DNA of 64,000 nucleotides from Parasporobacterium sp. (GTDB taxonomy: Bacteria > Bacillota > Clostridia > Lachnospirales > Lachnospiraceae): the NCBI GenBank assembly GCA_017510065.1, contig JAFWOB010000055.1:1-64000 (forward strand), in the 5' to 3' direction. Below the pieces are notes generated by a model that was not told the DNA's origin, did not search any database, and saw nothing but the letters and a program-made list of their open reading frames with translations. This document shows positions 1 to 8,242 of this stretch, one piece after another (position 1 is the stretch's first letter; the number at the start of each line of letters is the position of its first letter). The position numbers were made by a program, and so were the translations under genes.

Positions 1-1
1 C

Positions 2-88
2 CGGAAGACATATACGGCGCTGATCAGTTCAGATGTCCCAGGTCAGCTGGTGGTCATTGCCAGGCAGCAACTGCTGCAGGCAGCTTAG
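2..88 (+). CDS. 3' fragment of an unidentified gene
   Basis: A frame entering from the window edge (codons at 2-4, 5-7 and so on) runs 28 codons to a TAG at 86-88. Its codons (CTG, ATC, GTC, CAG) match the usage of neighbouring genes, and the peptide ends in VVIARQQLLQAA. I do not recognise the family. A second frame starting at base 1 stays open to TAA at 226-228 but has less typical codon use, so which frame is real is undecided. Too short for a functional call. Confidence 0.3.
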   Translation, partial: RKTYTALISSDVPGQLVVIARQQLLQAA

Positions 89-135
89 GTTATCAAGGTT
101 CTATGCCTAAAGGTAATTTACACACAATTTTGGAC

Positions 136-405
136 TTGACTTACAATGTGTTCTTGTATGGCCAATTTTCAATTTTAAAGAACAGGGCTAGTATTCTCAA
201 ATCCTGTCTTTACCCCAAAAAAGAATAAAAATTGTACTCTTTTGGGCATTTTCTGGAATTCAAGAACATATGGCATGTTCTCATATTTAAAAAATAACAA
301 AAAAAGAACACTAAGTATTCTTGTATTTCAAAATAATTGAAATAAAGAACACCAAGTGTTCTTGGTTTTTATTATTGGCAGTTTTAAGAACATCGGCCGG
401 ATTCT
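136..405. repeat. array of ~7 degenerate dyads with 41-43 bp period
   Basis: The motif AAGAACA followed a few bases later by its inverted partner TGTTCTT recurs at 178, 221 (degenerate), 262, 304, 345 and 386. A decayed unit has its right half at 147-156. Spacing between starts is 43, 41, 42, 41 and 41 bp. The best units are 262-281 (7-bp stem, 5-nt loop) and 345-363 (8-bp perfect stem AAGAACAC/GTGTTCTT, loop CAA). The latter is followed by TTTTT at 366-370 and may serve as a terminator. Between dyads the DNA is AT-rich and poorly conserved. The last unit overlaps the etfA stop codon. The 42-bp period is four helical turns, as expected for proteins bound on one face of DNA. Function unknown. 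Confidence 0.7.
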
Positions 406-2239
406 ACCTGTTTTGCTTTTCCTCCATCAGCAGCGGATACTGTGTCTTGTATCCCAGAAGTGCAAGATACGTTCCGCAGCCCGGATAGATCTCAGCCAGT
501 TTTTTCCTGGTCTCGAAGGGATCATAGGGAGTATCTTCTGGGATCGGCGTTCCGAATACATCGGAAAGAAGATACAGTTTCTTCGACATCCAGACCTCGA
601 TTACGACCGGAAGATCCGGGTATTCTCTCAGAAGGCGATCAACCTGCTTATTTCGATCTATGATCGGCTGTGTGATCACATAGGTTGCTCCGGCTGCAAT
701 CTTGTTTTTCAGTTTTTCAAATTCCGTTTCAGGAGGTTCATAAGGGTTAAATGCTGCTCCTACGATAAACTCCGGATAATGTTTCCGAATATAGCGGATT
801 AATTCCACTGAGGTCGTAACGGCAACTTCCGGCGCCTCGAGTTCCTCCGGCAGGAGTTTATGCATTTTGTCAGAACCGTCTCCCGTTACTGCCAGGAAAT
901 TACGGATTCCGTGATCTTTAGCGTATTGAAAGATTCGATCCAGTTCCTCTTTACGATGGAAGGTATTCAGATGGATCAGGATCTGGTCTTTCCTGATTGG
1001 CAGATGCATCTCTTCGATCACCTCTGTTGCCTGGAAGGCCAGGAGTGCCATGGCGTTGTCGGTGATGGAAACTGTAAACCCATCTTCCAGATAATGATTG
1101 TATTTTTCTGCAAAAAGTGCAAGGTCCGCTTCCAGTTTCTGTGTCGAATGCTTAGGCGGGATCATTTCAATATGACATTCTTCGGTCTGATGATCTGCCC
1201 AGGACGGTTTCAGCGGCTGATCCTCTTCCTTCGAAATCCCTTTCAGTTTCCGGATCTCTTCTGTCAGGACCGGGACGACCTCGAACAGATCGCCTACCAC
1301 GCAGTAATCTGCGATCTGGAAGATCGGCGCATTGGGATCCTTATTAATGGCGACGATTGTCTCCGAACCGCTGATTCCTGCCGCATGCTGGATTGCGCCA
1401 GAGATCCCGCAGGCAATGTAAAGTTTCGGTCCAACCGTCTTACCGGTTTGTCCGACCTGATGGGCATGAGGGATCCAACCGGAATCCACTGCTGCGCGGG
1501 AGGCTCCTACCGTTGCTCCAAGTACCTCTGCCAGTTCCCTGATCGGAGCAAATCCCTCCTTACTGCCGACGCCGCGTCCACCAGCTACGATGATCTGAGC
1601 ATTTTCCAGATCCACGACCTCATCTCCCAGTTCCCGGATCACTTCCAGCACTTCCGTACGGATCAGGTCCTTTGGCAGCGGCAGATCTTCATATATGATC
1701 TGTGCTTTCGGCTCGACCGGGTCGCTTTTCTGAAATACGCCGGGTCTTACGGTACCCATCTGAGGTCTGTGATCCGGGCACTGGATCTGTGCCATCAGAT
1801 TGCCGCCAAAGGTTGGACGGGTCCAGATCACATTGCCGTTTTCTTCATCCACATCAAGACCGGTACAGTCAGCAGTAAGTCCGGTCTTCAGTCTGCAGGA
1901 TACCCTAGGCCCCATATCTCTTCCATTGGGAGTTGCACCGATCAGAAGGCTTAATGGACCGTATTTTTTGACGAGTTCCGTCAAAGCATACGCATAGGCA
2001 TCCGTTGTGAAATGCTGATACTCTTCCCGGTCCAGTACCAGGATCTTATCTGCTCCATGAATGTCTGCTTCTTCGATCGCATCTCCTGTACGATAGCCGA
2101 TGATCACCGCCACCAGGTCTCCCTGCTGCATATCCGCGATCTTTCTTCCAGGGGAAAGGAGTTCGATTCCTACATTACGGGCTTTTCCTGTCTCATCCGT
2201 CTCTATGAATACCCAAAGATCTTTTGTTTTTGCTTCCAT
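404..2239 (-). CDS. electron transfer flavoprotein alpha subunit fused to a methylenetetrahydrofolate reductase-like domain
   Basis: The protein is 611 aa; ETF alpha subunits are normally about 320-400. Residues 1-340 are a complete EtfA. The N-terminal nucleotide-fold domain is followed by the FAD domain with [11 protein letters not shown] (about 245-255), [19 protein letters not shown] and [15 protein letters not shown]. After a short linker, residues 355-611 look like MetF/MTHFR: IEMIPPK (cf. FEFFPP with the catalytic Glu), a NFLAVTGD strand end, IVGAAFNP and [13 protein letters not shown]. The start is ATG 2239, because AAGGAG lies 7 nt before it; the ATG at 2278 would overlap etfB and has no such site. 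It lies 19 bp after etfB and is last in the operon. Inference: electrons of the methylene-/methyl-THF couple pass directly to or from ETF flavins. Confidence 0.85.
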   Translation of the reverse strand: MEAKTKDLWVFIETDETGKARNVGIELLSPGRKIADMQQGDLVAVIIGYRTGDAIEEADIHGADKILVLDREEYQHFTTDAYAYALTELVKKYGPLSLLIGATPNGRDMGPRVSCRLKTGLTADCTGLDVDEENGNVIWTRPTFGGNLMAQIQCPDHRPQMGTVRPGVFQKSDPVEPKAQIIYEDLPLPKDLIRTEVLEVIRELGDEVVDLENAQIIVAGGRGVGSKEGFAPIRELAEVLGATVGASRAAVDSGWIPHAHQVGQTGKTVGPKLYIACGISGAIQHAAGISGSETIVAINKDPNAPIFQIADYCVVGDLFEVVPVLTEEIRKLKGISKEEDQPLKPSWADHQTEECHIEMIPPKHSTQKLEADLALFAEKYNHYLEDGFTVSITDNAMALLAFQATEVIEEMHLPIRKDQILIHLNTFHRKEELDRIFQYAKDHGIRNFLAVTGDGSDKMHKLLPEELEAPEVAVTTSVELIRYIRKHYPEFIVGAAFNPYEPPETEFEKLKNKIAAGATYVITQPIIDRNKQVDRLLREYPDLPVVIEVWMSKKLYLLSDVFGTPIPEDTPYDPFETRKKLAEIYPGCGTYLALLGYKTQYPLLMEEKQNR

Positions 2240-2258
2240 ATCCTGCTCCTTCCGTCTG

Positions 2259-3062
2259 TCAGAACAGTCCTTTTTCATGAAGAACTGAAAAGAGTTGCTT
2301 TGCTGTATCAGTGCCGTCCGATCCTTTTATGATCATCCCGTCTTTTCGTTTCTGTGGAACAAATGTTTTCTTCACTCTTGTGGGAGATCCCTTCAGACCG
2401 ATCATGGAAACATCGATCAGAGGAAGATCCTCTTCACTGAGAATCGTAATATCGGCTTTTTCTGAAGCCAGCTTGCTGGAGATCGTGGGATATCGTACTT
2501 CCCAGGACGGTTTGGTAAAAGTCACCATGCAGGGCATGTGGATACCGACTATTTCATAGCCCCCTTCGGTTTCTCTCCTGACTTTCAGGATCTCACCTTC
2601 TTTTTTGGCTTCCAGTCCATAGGTCACCTGCGGATAGCCCAGATGTTCCGCTATTTCCGGTCCTACCTGTGCCGTATCACCGTCTATTGCCTGTTTTCCG
2701 CAGAAAATGGCATCAAAAGGTCCTTCCTCTTTTTCGATCTTCCTGATAGCCTGGGACAGGATATAACTTGTAGCAAGGGTATCCGAACCGCCAAATCCTT
2801 TTCCGGACACCAGGTATGCTTTATCTGCTGCGATGGAAAGACATTCCCTGAGAGCTGCCTGGGCCTGCATAGGACCCATGCTCAGGACAACGATCCTTGT
2901 ACCGGGTTCTTTATCCTTTATCCTTGCTGCCGCCTCCAACGCATAACTGTCAAAAGGATTCAGGATACTCGGAACACCTTCCCGGATCAGTACATTTTTC
3001 ACCGGATCGATCCTGATCTCTGTCGTATCCGGTACCTGTTTTACACACAGAAGAATCTTCAT
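2259..3062 (-). CDS. etfB: electron transfer flavoprotein beta subunit
   Basis: 267 aa, a typical length for EtfB. The N-terminus MKILLCVKQVPDT and the segment GKQAIDGDTAQVGPEIAE, which lines the nucleotide site of ETF beta subunits, are diagnostic; the C-terminal GSPTRV motif is also present. It would form a heterodimer with the EtfA part of the downstream fusion. AAAGGAGG lies upstream of the ATG. It is the middle gene of the methyltransferase-etfB-etfA/metF operon, 16 bp after the methyltransferase gene. No acyl-CoA dehydrogenase is nearby, so the usual butyryl-CoA partner is not suggested by context. Whether this pair bifurcates electrons cannot be told from sequence by eye. Confidence 0.93.
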   Translation of the reverse strand: MKILLCVKQVPDTTEIRIDPVKNVLIREGVPSILNPFDSYALEAAARIKDKEPGTRIVVLSMGPMQAQAALRECLSIAADKAYLVSGKGFGGSDTLATSYILSQAIRKIEKEEGPFDAIFCGKQAIDGDTAQVGPEIAEHLGYPQVTYGLEAKKEGEILKVRRETEGGYEIVGIHMPCMVTFTKPSWEVRYPTISSKLASEKADITILSEEDLPLIDVSMIGLKGSPTRVKKTFVPQKRKDGMIIKGSDGTDTAKQLFSVLHEKGLF

Positions 3063-3078
3063 GGATTCCGTCCTCCTT

Positions 3079-3879
3079 TTATTTTTTCACTCCAAACCGG
3101 CCATCATTGTATGCGCCGATATACTCAATGCAGTATTCATCGATACCCAGCAGAGCTTCCGTGGCAAAAACAGATCCCACCATGTCACGGTTTGTCGGAT
3201 CGATAATGGCACAGTCCATTCCCGCTTGCATCGCAAGGATCAGAAAAGCCTGATTCATGGTCTTTCTGGACGGGATGCCAAAGGAAATGTTGGAAAGTCC
3301 GCTGGTAATGTGAACATCCGGATAATTCTTTTTGATATATCGTGCCACTTCCGCATATCCAAGGAATGATTCCGGATTCATTCCTACAGAAAAGACCAGG
3401 GGATCGATATGAAGTCTTGAAGGAGCGATCTTATATTCTCTTGCCCTTTCCATGATCTTCTCAAAGGAATCTATACGATCCTGTACATCTTCAGAGATCT
3501 TTTTTTCACCGCTTAACAGGGCAATGCACTCCCACTTGGTATCTGCGATCACCGGAAACACCGTATCGATCTTATCGCCTTCGAGAGATACGGAATTGAT
3601 GATCCCCGGCTTACTGCAGAATGGAATGGCATCCACAATGGAATGTGCGCTTGGACTGTCAATACAGATCGGCTTGTCACAGACTTCCTGAACAAGGTCG
3701 ATCAGCCATTTCAGTGTTTCTACATCTTTTTCAATCACAGAGGAACAGACATCGATATAATCTGCACCCGCTTCGCTCTGTCTTTTTGCCAGATCACGGA
3801 TACACTCTTCATCTTTTTCAGCAATTGCTTTTGCTACAGACGGAATTGCGCCGTTGATCTTCTCTCCAATAATGATCAT
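3079..3879 (-). CDS. methyltetrahydrofolate methyltransferase (AcsE/MtgA-like, pterin-binding TIM barrel)
   Basis: 266 aa, matching the size of the AcsE methyl-THF:corrinoid methyltransferase. Visible family features are IIGEKINGAIPSV at the N-terminus, GADYIDVCSS, ICIDSP (pterin-binding Asp), IINSVSLEG (Asn) and TSGLSNISFG, equivalent to the AcsE loop containing the catalytic Asn. The family moves a methyl group between tetrahydrofolate and a corrinoid protein. First gene of the operon with etfB and the EtfA-MTHFR fusion, so methyl-THF made or used here is probably interconverted with methylene-THF by the fused reductase. No corrinoid protein or substrate-specific methyltransferase is visible in the window; it may lie beyond the left edge or elsewhere. 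Dihydropteroate synthase is the alternative fold relative but fits less well. Confidence 0.8.
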   Translation of the reverse strand: MIIIGEKINGAIPSVAKAIAEKDEECIRDLAKRQSEAGADYIDVCSSVIEKDVETLKWLIDLVQEVCDKPICIDSPSAHSIVDAIPFCSKPGIINSVSLEGDKIDTVFPVIADTKWECIALLSGEKKISEDVQDRIDSFEKIMERAREYKIAPSRLHIDPLVFSVGMNPESFLGYAEVARYIKKNYPDVHITSGLSNISFGIPSRKTMNQAFLILAMQAGMDCAIIDPTNRDMVGSVFATEALLGIDEYCIEYIGAYNDGRFGVKK

Positions 3880-3925
3880 GTCCTTCCCCTTTCTTTGCCT
3901 ATTCGCCTACTTTGTTACTAGGTTT

Positions 3926-3934
3926 AGTGTAGCA
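3926..3934 (-). promoter_or_regulatory. probable extended -10 promoter of the methyltransferase-etf operon
   Basis: On the minus strand TGC-TACACT forms an extended -10 about 45 nt upstream of the ATG at 3879. The -35 region is T-rich without a good consensus. The region up to 4035 is AT-rich and contains nothing else I can support. Confidence 0.4.
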
Positions 3935-4035
3935 TATATTTTTATTACAAAAAACGGCATATATTTTTATTTTTATAACGATATTTGGAATATTACAAAA
4001 AAGAAACCCTGTGGCACGCAGATTTGTAAAACAGT

Positions 4036-4908
4036 TTACAGGATATTCGAATCATAGCGGGAAAATCCTTCTCCAAATACATCTTTCGCGTCACAGATGA
4101 TAACAAATGCACTGGGATCATTTTCTGCCACAATACTTTTCAGTCTGGCGATCCTGCTGGGTTTGAAAGCACATATTAAGACATCTTTCTCACCTTTCGT
4201 GAAACCACCTTCTCCCTGGATCCTGGTCACGCCCATGTCTTCTGCCAGCATCGCTTTCAGGACGTTGTCGCCGTTACTGCAGATGACGAAAGCTGCTTTG
4301 GAATTCTTTCTGCCATAGATCACCGCATCCATGGCTACCGAACTGATAAACAGTGCAATCCCTGCATACAAAGCGTTATTCAGCGCTTTGAACGCCATAG
4401 CATACAAAATGATCACGATCACATCTATGACCAGGCAGATCTTGCCGATCTGAAAATGGACGAATTTTCGTTTCAGAAGACTGGCCGCCAGTTCCGTTCC
4501 TCCCGTGGTTGCCCCAACCCAGAGCATCAGTCCCAGGGATAAGCCCAGCATCGCACCGCCGAAAATACAAGCGATCAGATGATCCACCATAGGCTGAAAC
4601 GTGATAAACAAGGGAAGAAGGTCCATAAAGACAGAACTGACTACCATTGCGAACAGAGAGGACCATAATACATGAAATCCCTGGTACTTAACTCCCAGAA
4701 CAAATAACGGGATATTGAGGACAACTACCAGAACACCTACCGGGAGAACAGGAACATAATGATTGATGATCTGTGCGATACCGGTAAAACCGCCCATCGA
4801 GATCTCATTCGGATCAAAAAACCAGTTAAAGGCGATGGAATAAATGAACGCGCTGATAATGATCAGCCCGTATTGTTTTAATAACTGAACTGCTTTGTTT
4901 TTACTCAT
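4036..4908 (-). CDS. YitT family membrane protein (DUF2179 C-terminus)
   Basis: 290 aa from the chosen start. Five to six hydrophobic segments fill the first ~190 residues (e.g. IIISAFIYSIAFNWF, VLVVVLNIPLFVLG, GLSLGLMLWVGATTGG). They are followed by a soluble DUF2179 domain with GVTRIQGEGGFTKGEKDVLIC. The YitT family is a widespread Firmicute integral membrane family of undefined transport role. Start at ATG 4908, which overlaps the stop of the upstream pseudouridine synthase (ATGAGTAA) and is preceded by GAGGGAG; the in-frame ATG 4950 lies inside that gene. The pair is therefore translationally coupled. Confidence 0.88.
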   Translation of the reverse strand: MSKNKAVQLLKQYGLIIISAFIYSIAFNWFFDPNEISMGGFTGIAQIINHYVPVLPVGVLVVVLNIPLFVLGVKYQGFHVLWSSLFAMVVSSVFMDLLPLFITFQPMVDHLIACIFGGAMLGLSLGLMLWVGATTGGTELAASLLKRKFVHFQIGKICLVIDVIVIILYAMAFKALNNALYAGIALFISSVAMDAVIYGRKNSKAAFVICSNGDNVLKAMLAEDMGVTRIQGEGGFTKGEKDVLICAFKPSRIARLKSIVAENDPSAFVIICDAKDVFGEGFSRYDSNIL

Positions 4909-5677
4909 GATTTGATAACTCCCTCTCCGGATCTTTTCTTTCCGCTGCACTTTTCAGAATACCTATCTCTTCCTCTGTCAGCAGTCTGAAACCACCCGGT
5001 TCCAGAGAATCATCAAGTCTGATAGGGCCCATTCGCAGCCGTTTCAGATAAATGACAGGTTTTTCAAGGATACCGAACATCCGCTTGATCTGGTGGTACT
5101 TACCTTCCTGTATGGTTATTAATGCATCCGTCGTATCCGTATTGTCTGTTTTCTGCTCTGACAGGATCACAAGTTTCGCCGCCATACATTGAAACCCGTC
5201 TGCCAGTATGATCCCGTCCTGAAATTTTTGAACATCTGTCTCAGAAAGTGTTCCTTCTATCCTGACCAGGTATTCTTTTTCCACATGGTACTTCGGAGAA
5301 AGCAGTCTGTGAGCGAGCAATCCGTCATCAGTGATCAAAAGAAGGCCCTCCGTATCCTTGTCCAGCCTTCCTACCGGGAACACTTCTCTGTTTCGATATT
5401 CCGCAGGAAGCAGGTCCAGGACAGTCTTAGCATACCCATCCTTTGTTGCTGTCAGTACCCCTGCAGGCTTATTCATCATCAGGAAAATATTCTGAGAATA
5501 CTGAAGCAGAATACCGTTTATCATGATCCGTTCTACTGCCGGATCACATTTCATTTCCGGTGATGAAACCGTAACAGATCCGACACTCACTTTTCCTGTC
5601 TTGATCAGTTTTTTTGCATCGCTTCTGGAATAGGATCCGACAGAAGCGATGATCTTATCCAGTCGTTCTTTTCCCAA
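4901..5677 (-). CDS. RsuA/RluB family rRNA pseudouridine synthase
   Basis: 258 aa. An N-terminal S4 RNA-binding domain starts at ERLDKIIASVG and is followed by the synthase domain with VGRLDKDTEGLLL, carrying the catalytic Asp in the R-L-D motif. GKYHQIKRMF is the family's substrate-binding motif. The best supported start is TTG 5677, with AAGGGAG 10 nt upstream and the protein beginning directly before the S4 domain. ATG 5707 and TTG 5731 are in-frame alternatives with weaker sites. Likely modifies 16S or 23S rRNA; the exact position cannot be read from sequence. Overlaps the yitT-like gene by 8 bp. Confidence 0.88.
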   Translation of the reverse strand: MGKERLDKIIASVGSYSRSDAKKLIKTGKVSVGSVTVSSPEMKCDPAVERIMINGILLQYSQNIFLMMNKPAGVLTATKDGYAKTVLDLLPAEYRNREVFPVGRLDKDTEGLLLITDDGLLAHRLLSPKYHVEKEYLVRIEGTLSETDVQKFQDGIILADGFQCMAAKLVILSEQKTDNTDTTDALITIQEGKYHQIKRMFGILEKPVIYLKRLRMGPIRLDDSLEPGGFRLLTEEEIGILKSAAERKDPERELSNHE

Positions 5678-5774
5678 TATTATGCTGCTCCCTTTTCTTT
5701 TTATCATATAGTGCTTTTTTCCCGCCGTCAATCAAAGGCCGTAAAAATTGGCACCTGAAGATAAGGACTTTGTA

Positions 5775-5803
5775 TATCAAGATCTTTTTGATTGTGTTAT
5801 AAT
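5775..5803 (+). promoter_or_regulatory. purC promoter
   Basis: TGT-TATAAT (extended -10, TATAAT at 5798-5803), 38 bp before the purC ATG. The -35 position reads TATCAA, a weak match. The leader would be only ~32 nt, leaving no room for a riboswitch. Confidence 0.6.
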
Positions 5804-5841
5804 AATCAATAATGTTCACGATAATTAAAAGGAGATCAGCT

Positions 5842-6711
5842 ATGACAGAATTAAAACCTGTGAAAGAAGGAAAAGTCAGGGAAATATACGATAATGGGGA
5901 TACTTTGATCATGGTGGCAACAGACAGGATCAGCTGCTTTGATGTGATCCTGAACAACCAGGTCAGCAAAAAAGGCAAAGTCCTTACCCAGATGTCCCGC
6001 TTCTGGTTTGACTATACCAGCGATATCCTGCCAAATCACATGCTTTCAACAGATGTCAATGATATGCCGGAGTTTTTCCGTCAGCCTCGTTTTGACGGCA
6101 ACAGTATGCTCTGCCGGAAACTGACCATGCTTCCTGTTGAGTGTATCGTCAGAGGATATATCACCGGCAGCGGATGGGCAAGTTACCAGAAAACCGGTAC
6201 TGTGTGCGGTATCAGGCTTCCGGAAGGCCTGAAGGAATCCGATAAACTGCCGGAACCGATCTATACGCCTTCTACAAAGGCGGAGATCGGAGATCACGAT
6301 ATTAACATTTCCTACGAAGAAAGTATTGAGTATCTTGAGAAGGCATTCCCGGGAAAAGGACAGGAATATGCAGAAAAGCTCCGTGATTACACGATCGCCT
6401 TATATAAGAAATGCGCTCAGCATGCTCTTGAGCGCGGGATCATCATTGCGGATACCAAGTTCGAATTCGGTCTGGATGAACAGGGTAATATAGTACTGGG
6501 AGATGAGATGCTGACTCCGGACAGTTCCCGTTTCTGGCCTGCCGACACCTATGAACCCGGACACGGACAGCCTTCCTATGACAAACAGTTTGCCCGCGAC
6601 TGGCTCAAAGCCAATGAAGGTCATAACTGGACTCTGCCCCAGGAAATCGTTGATAAGACCATCGAAAAGTATCTGCAGGCCTATACACAGATAACAGGAA
6701 AAACTCTGTAA
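5842..6711 (+). CDS. purC: phosphoribosylaminoimidazole-succinocarboxamide synthase
   Basis: 289 aa SAICAR synthetase of the longer, yeast/clostridial-type class. Landmarks: VREIYDNGDTLIMVATDRISCFD (split here as VREIYD, ATDRISCFD), VRGYITGSGW, IADTKFEFG and GDEMLTPDSSRFW, all conserved ATP/CAIR/aspartate site motifs. It catalyses ATP-dependent joining of CAIR and aspartate in purine synthesis. Start at ATG 5842 with AAAGGAGA 7 nt upstream; an in-frame ATG at 5812 lacks a ribosome site. Transcribed alone from its own promoter and convergent with glyA across palindrome A. No other pur genes are adjacent. Confidence 0.97.
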   Translation: MTELKPVKEGKVREIYDNGDTLIMVATDRISCFDVILNNQVSKKGKVLTQMSRFWFDYTSDILPNHMLSTDVNDMPEFFRQPRFDGNSMLCRKLTMLPVECIVRGYITGSGWASYQKTGTVCGIRLPEGLKESDKLPEPIYTPSTKAEIGDHDINISYEESIEYLEKAFPGKGQEYAEKLRDYTIALYKKCAQHALERGIIIADTKFEFGLDEQGNIVLGDEMLTPDSSRFWPADTYEPGHGQPSYDKQFARDWLKANEGHNWTLPQEIVDKTIEKYLQAYTQITGKTL

Positions 6712-6817
6712 TCAGATTATTCTGGTAAAAGAGCGGCACCCCTGCATGAAAAACAATCAGCGAATGCGTTTTTCATGCAGGGGTGCCGCTTTTTTATCAG
6801 TATGGTCTGATTACAGA
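6705..6817. repeat. palindrome A: long hairpin, loop AATCAGCGAATGC, symmetric across both stop codons
   Basis: The core stem 6732-6754 / 6768-6790 is 23 bp and perfect. The 13-nt loop at 6755-6767 is identical to those of palindromes B and C. Outside the core, symmetric pairing continues without a gap for 27 more positions (22 Watson-Crick, 4 G-T, 1 mismatch). This pairs the purC stop codon (6709-6711) with the glyA stop codon (6811-6813). TTTTTT after the right arm and AAAA before the left one let it act as a bidirectional terminator for both genes. Confidence 0.95.
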
Positions 6818-8061
6818 TTCTGATACAGCGGATATGCTTCCGTCAGGTTCTTTACCATCTTCGCCGCTTCTTCGCAAGCAGCAGCTGTATTGTCGATCAG
6901 GACAAGTTTGATGGCTTCTGCAACAGTCTCCATGTCCTTTTCTTTCATTCCTCTTGTGGTAAGAGCAGCCGTACCCAGACGGATACCACCCGTTACGCTC
7001 TTGGATGTCGTATCATGCGGGATCGCATTTTTATTGCAGGTGATCCCGGCAAGATCCAGATTGTCCTCCGCCTCTACTCCGGTTACGCCAATTGGTCTCA
7101 GATCCACCAGCATCAGGTGATTATCAGTTCCGTTTGTAAAGATCGTAAACCCTCTGTCCATCAGCGCACCGGCAAGCGCAGCAGCGTTAGCCTTGATCTG
7201 TTTTGCATAGGTCTTGAATTCCGGCTGAAGAGCTTCCCGATAGCATACCGCTTTCGCAGCGATCACATGTACCAGAGGACCTCCCTGAAGCCCCGGAAAT
7301 ACTGCTTTGTTCAGTTTCAATTCATCCGCTACCTTCTGGCTGGACATGATCATGCCGCCCCTTGGGCCTCTCAGCGTCTTGTGTGTCGTGCTGGTCGTCA
7401 CATGAGCATAAGGAATCGGACTCATGTGTTCTCCTGTGCAAACAAGACCGGAGATATGGGCAATATCCGCAAGAAGAACAGCTCCGACTTCATCTGCGAT
7501 CTCCCTGAATTTCTTGAAATCGATCGCTCTCGGATAAGCACTGGCACCACAGATGATCAGTTTCGGCATGGTCATCTTTGCCTGCTTCATGACAGCGTCA
7601 TAATCAATATACCCGTCTTCTGCCACACCGTAGGACTCTACATGGTACAGAAGGCCTGATATATTGGCCTTGCTCCCGTGGGATAAATGTCCGCCGCTGT
7701 TCAGATCCATACCCAGCATGGTGTCTCCCGGTTTCAGGACTGCCAGCTGTACTGCTGTATTGGCCTGAGATCCGGCATGTGGCTGCACATTGACATATTC
7801 ACACTGAAACAATTCTTTTGCCCTGTCTCTGGCAAGATTCTCTACGATATCTGTATACTGGCAGCCGCCGTAATATCTCTTGCCGGGGTATCCTTCAGCA
7901 TATTTGTTGGTAAAATAGCTGCCCATTGCCGCCATGACAGCAGGACTGACAAAATTTTCCGAAGCGATCAGTTCCAGATGGGAATGCTGACGGTCTCTTT
8001 CTCCGCGGATCGCAAGAGCCACCTCCGGATCCTGGGAATAAAGGGTTTCGTAAGAATACAT
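6811..8061 (-). CDS. glyA: serine hydroxymethyltransferase
   Basis: 416 aa, full length. [43 protein letters not shown] and the PLP-lysine motif [15 protein letters not shown] are all present. The enzyme converts serine + THF to glycine + 5,10-methylene-THF, feeding the one-carbon pool used by purC's pathway and by the MTHFR-like fusion encoded 3 kb away. AAAGGA precedes the ATG. Promoter TTGACT-17-TACAAT lies at 8139-8167, and a 16-bp palindrome lies in the leader. Divergent from the aminotransferase gene. Confidence 0.97.
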   Translation of the reverse strand: MYSYETLYSQDPEVALAIRGERDRQHSHLELIASENFVSPAVMAAMGSYFTNKYAEGYPGKRYYGGCQYTDIVENLARDRAKELFQCEYVNVQPHAGSQANTAVQLAVLKPGDTMLGMDLNSGGHLSHGSKANISGLLYHVESYGVAEDGYIDYDAVMKQAKMTMPKLIICGASAYPRAIDFKKFREIADEVGAVLLADIAHISGLVCTGEHMSPIPYAHVTTSTTHKTLRGPRGGMIMSSQKVADELKLNKAVFPGLQGGPLVHVIAAKAVCYREALQPEFKTYAKQIKANAAALAGALMDRGFTIFTNGTDNHLMLVDLRPIGVTGVEAEDNLDLAGITCNKNAIPHDTTSKSVTGGIRLGTAALTTRGMKEKDMETVAEAIKLVLIDNTAAACEEAAKMVKNLTEAYPLYQNL

Positions 8062-8108
8062 ATAACAGGTTCCTTTCTGAATGTAATGATATAACGTGAA
8101 GTTCAGTT

Positions 8109-8124
8109 CTTTACTATAGTAAAG
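8109..8124. promoter_or_regulatory. perfect 16-bp palindrome in the glyA leader
   Basis: CTTTACTATAGTAAAG is perfectly self-complementary. It lies about 15-30 nt downstream of the predicted glyA transcription start, between the promoter and the ribosome site. It could be an operator for a dimeric repressor. The cognate regulator is unknown. Confidence 0.45.
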
Positions 8125-8138
8125 TCCTACAAAGTTGT

Positions 8139-8167
8139 ATTGTACAGATTCCCTTTGCTAAAGTCAA
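8139..8167 (-). promoter_or_regulatory. glyA sigma-A promoter
   Basis: On the minus strand TTGACT (8167-8162), a 17-bp spacer, then TACAAT (8144-8139). The -10 and -35 regions also form the arms TTGTATTG / CAATACAA (8134-8141, 8164-8171) of an inverted repeat. Confidence 0.8.
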
Positions 8168-8177
8168 TACAATTTGC

Positions 8178-8206
8178 TTTACACTTATGGAAAACAGGTT
8201 TAAAGT
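8178..8206 (+). promoter_or_regulatory. promoter of the aminotransferase gene
   Basis: TTTACA (8178-8183), 17-bp spacer, TAAAGT (8201-8206); the leader is about 30 nt. Back-to-back with the glyA promoter. Confidence 0.6.
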
Positions 8207-8242
8207 AACAGGAAACGATTATCAAAGTCAGGAGAAATCAGA

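Noticed and set aside
1..228. Open frame from base 1 to TAA at 226-228
   Set aside because: Codon use is unlike neighbours and no family is recognisable; the frame ending at 88 has better codons. Listed only as an ambiguity.
136..405. Could the 42-bp array be a CRISPR?
   Set aside because: The conserved part is a short degenerate dyad, repeats are not identical, spacers are AT-rich and no cas genes are present.
860..1954. 364-codon open frame antisense to the EtfA fusion
   Set aside because: Encodes no recognisable domain and lies wholly opposite a well-supported gene; a mirror of that gene's codon bias.
6732..6790. Palindrome A as nothing more than a bidirectional terminator
   Set aside because: It can terminate both genes, but that does not explain the loop shared with B and C or symmetry running through both stop codons.
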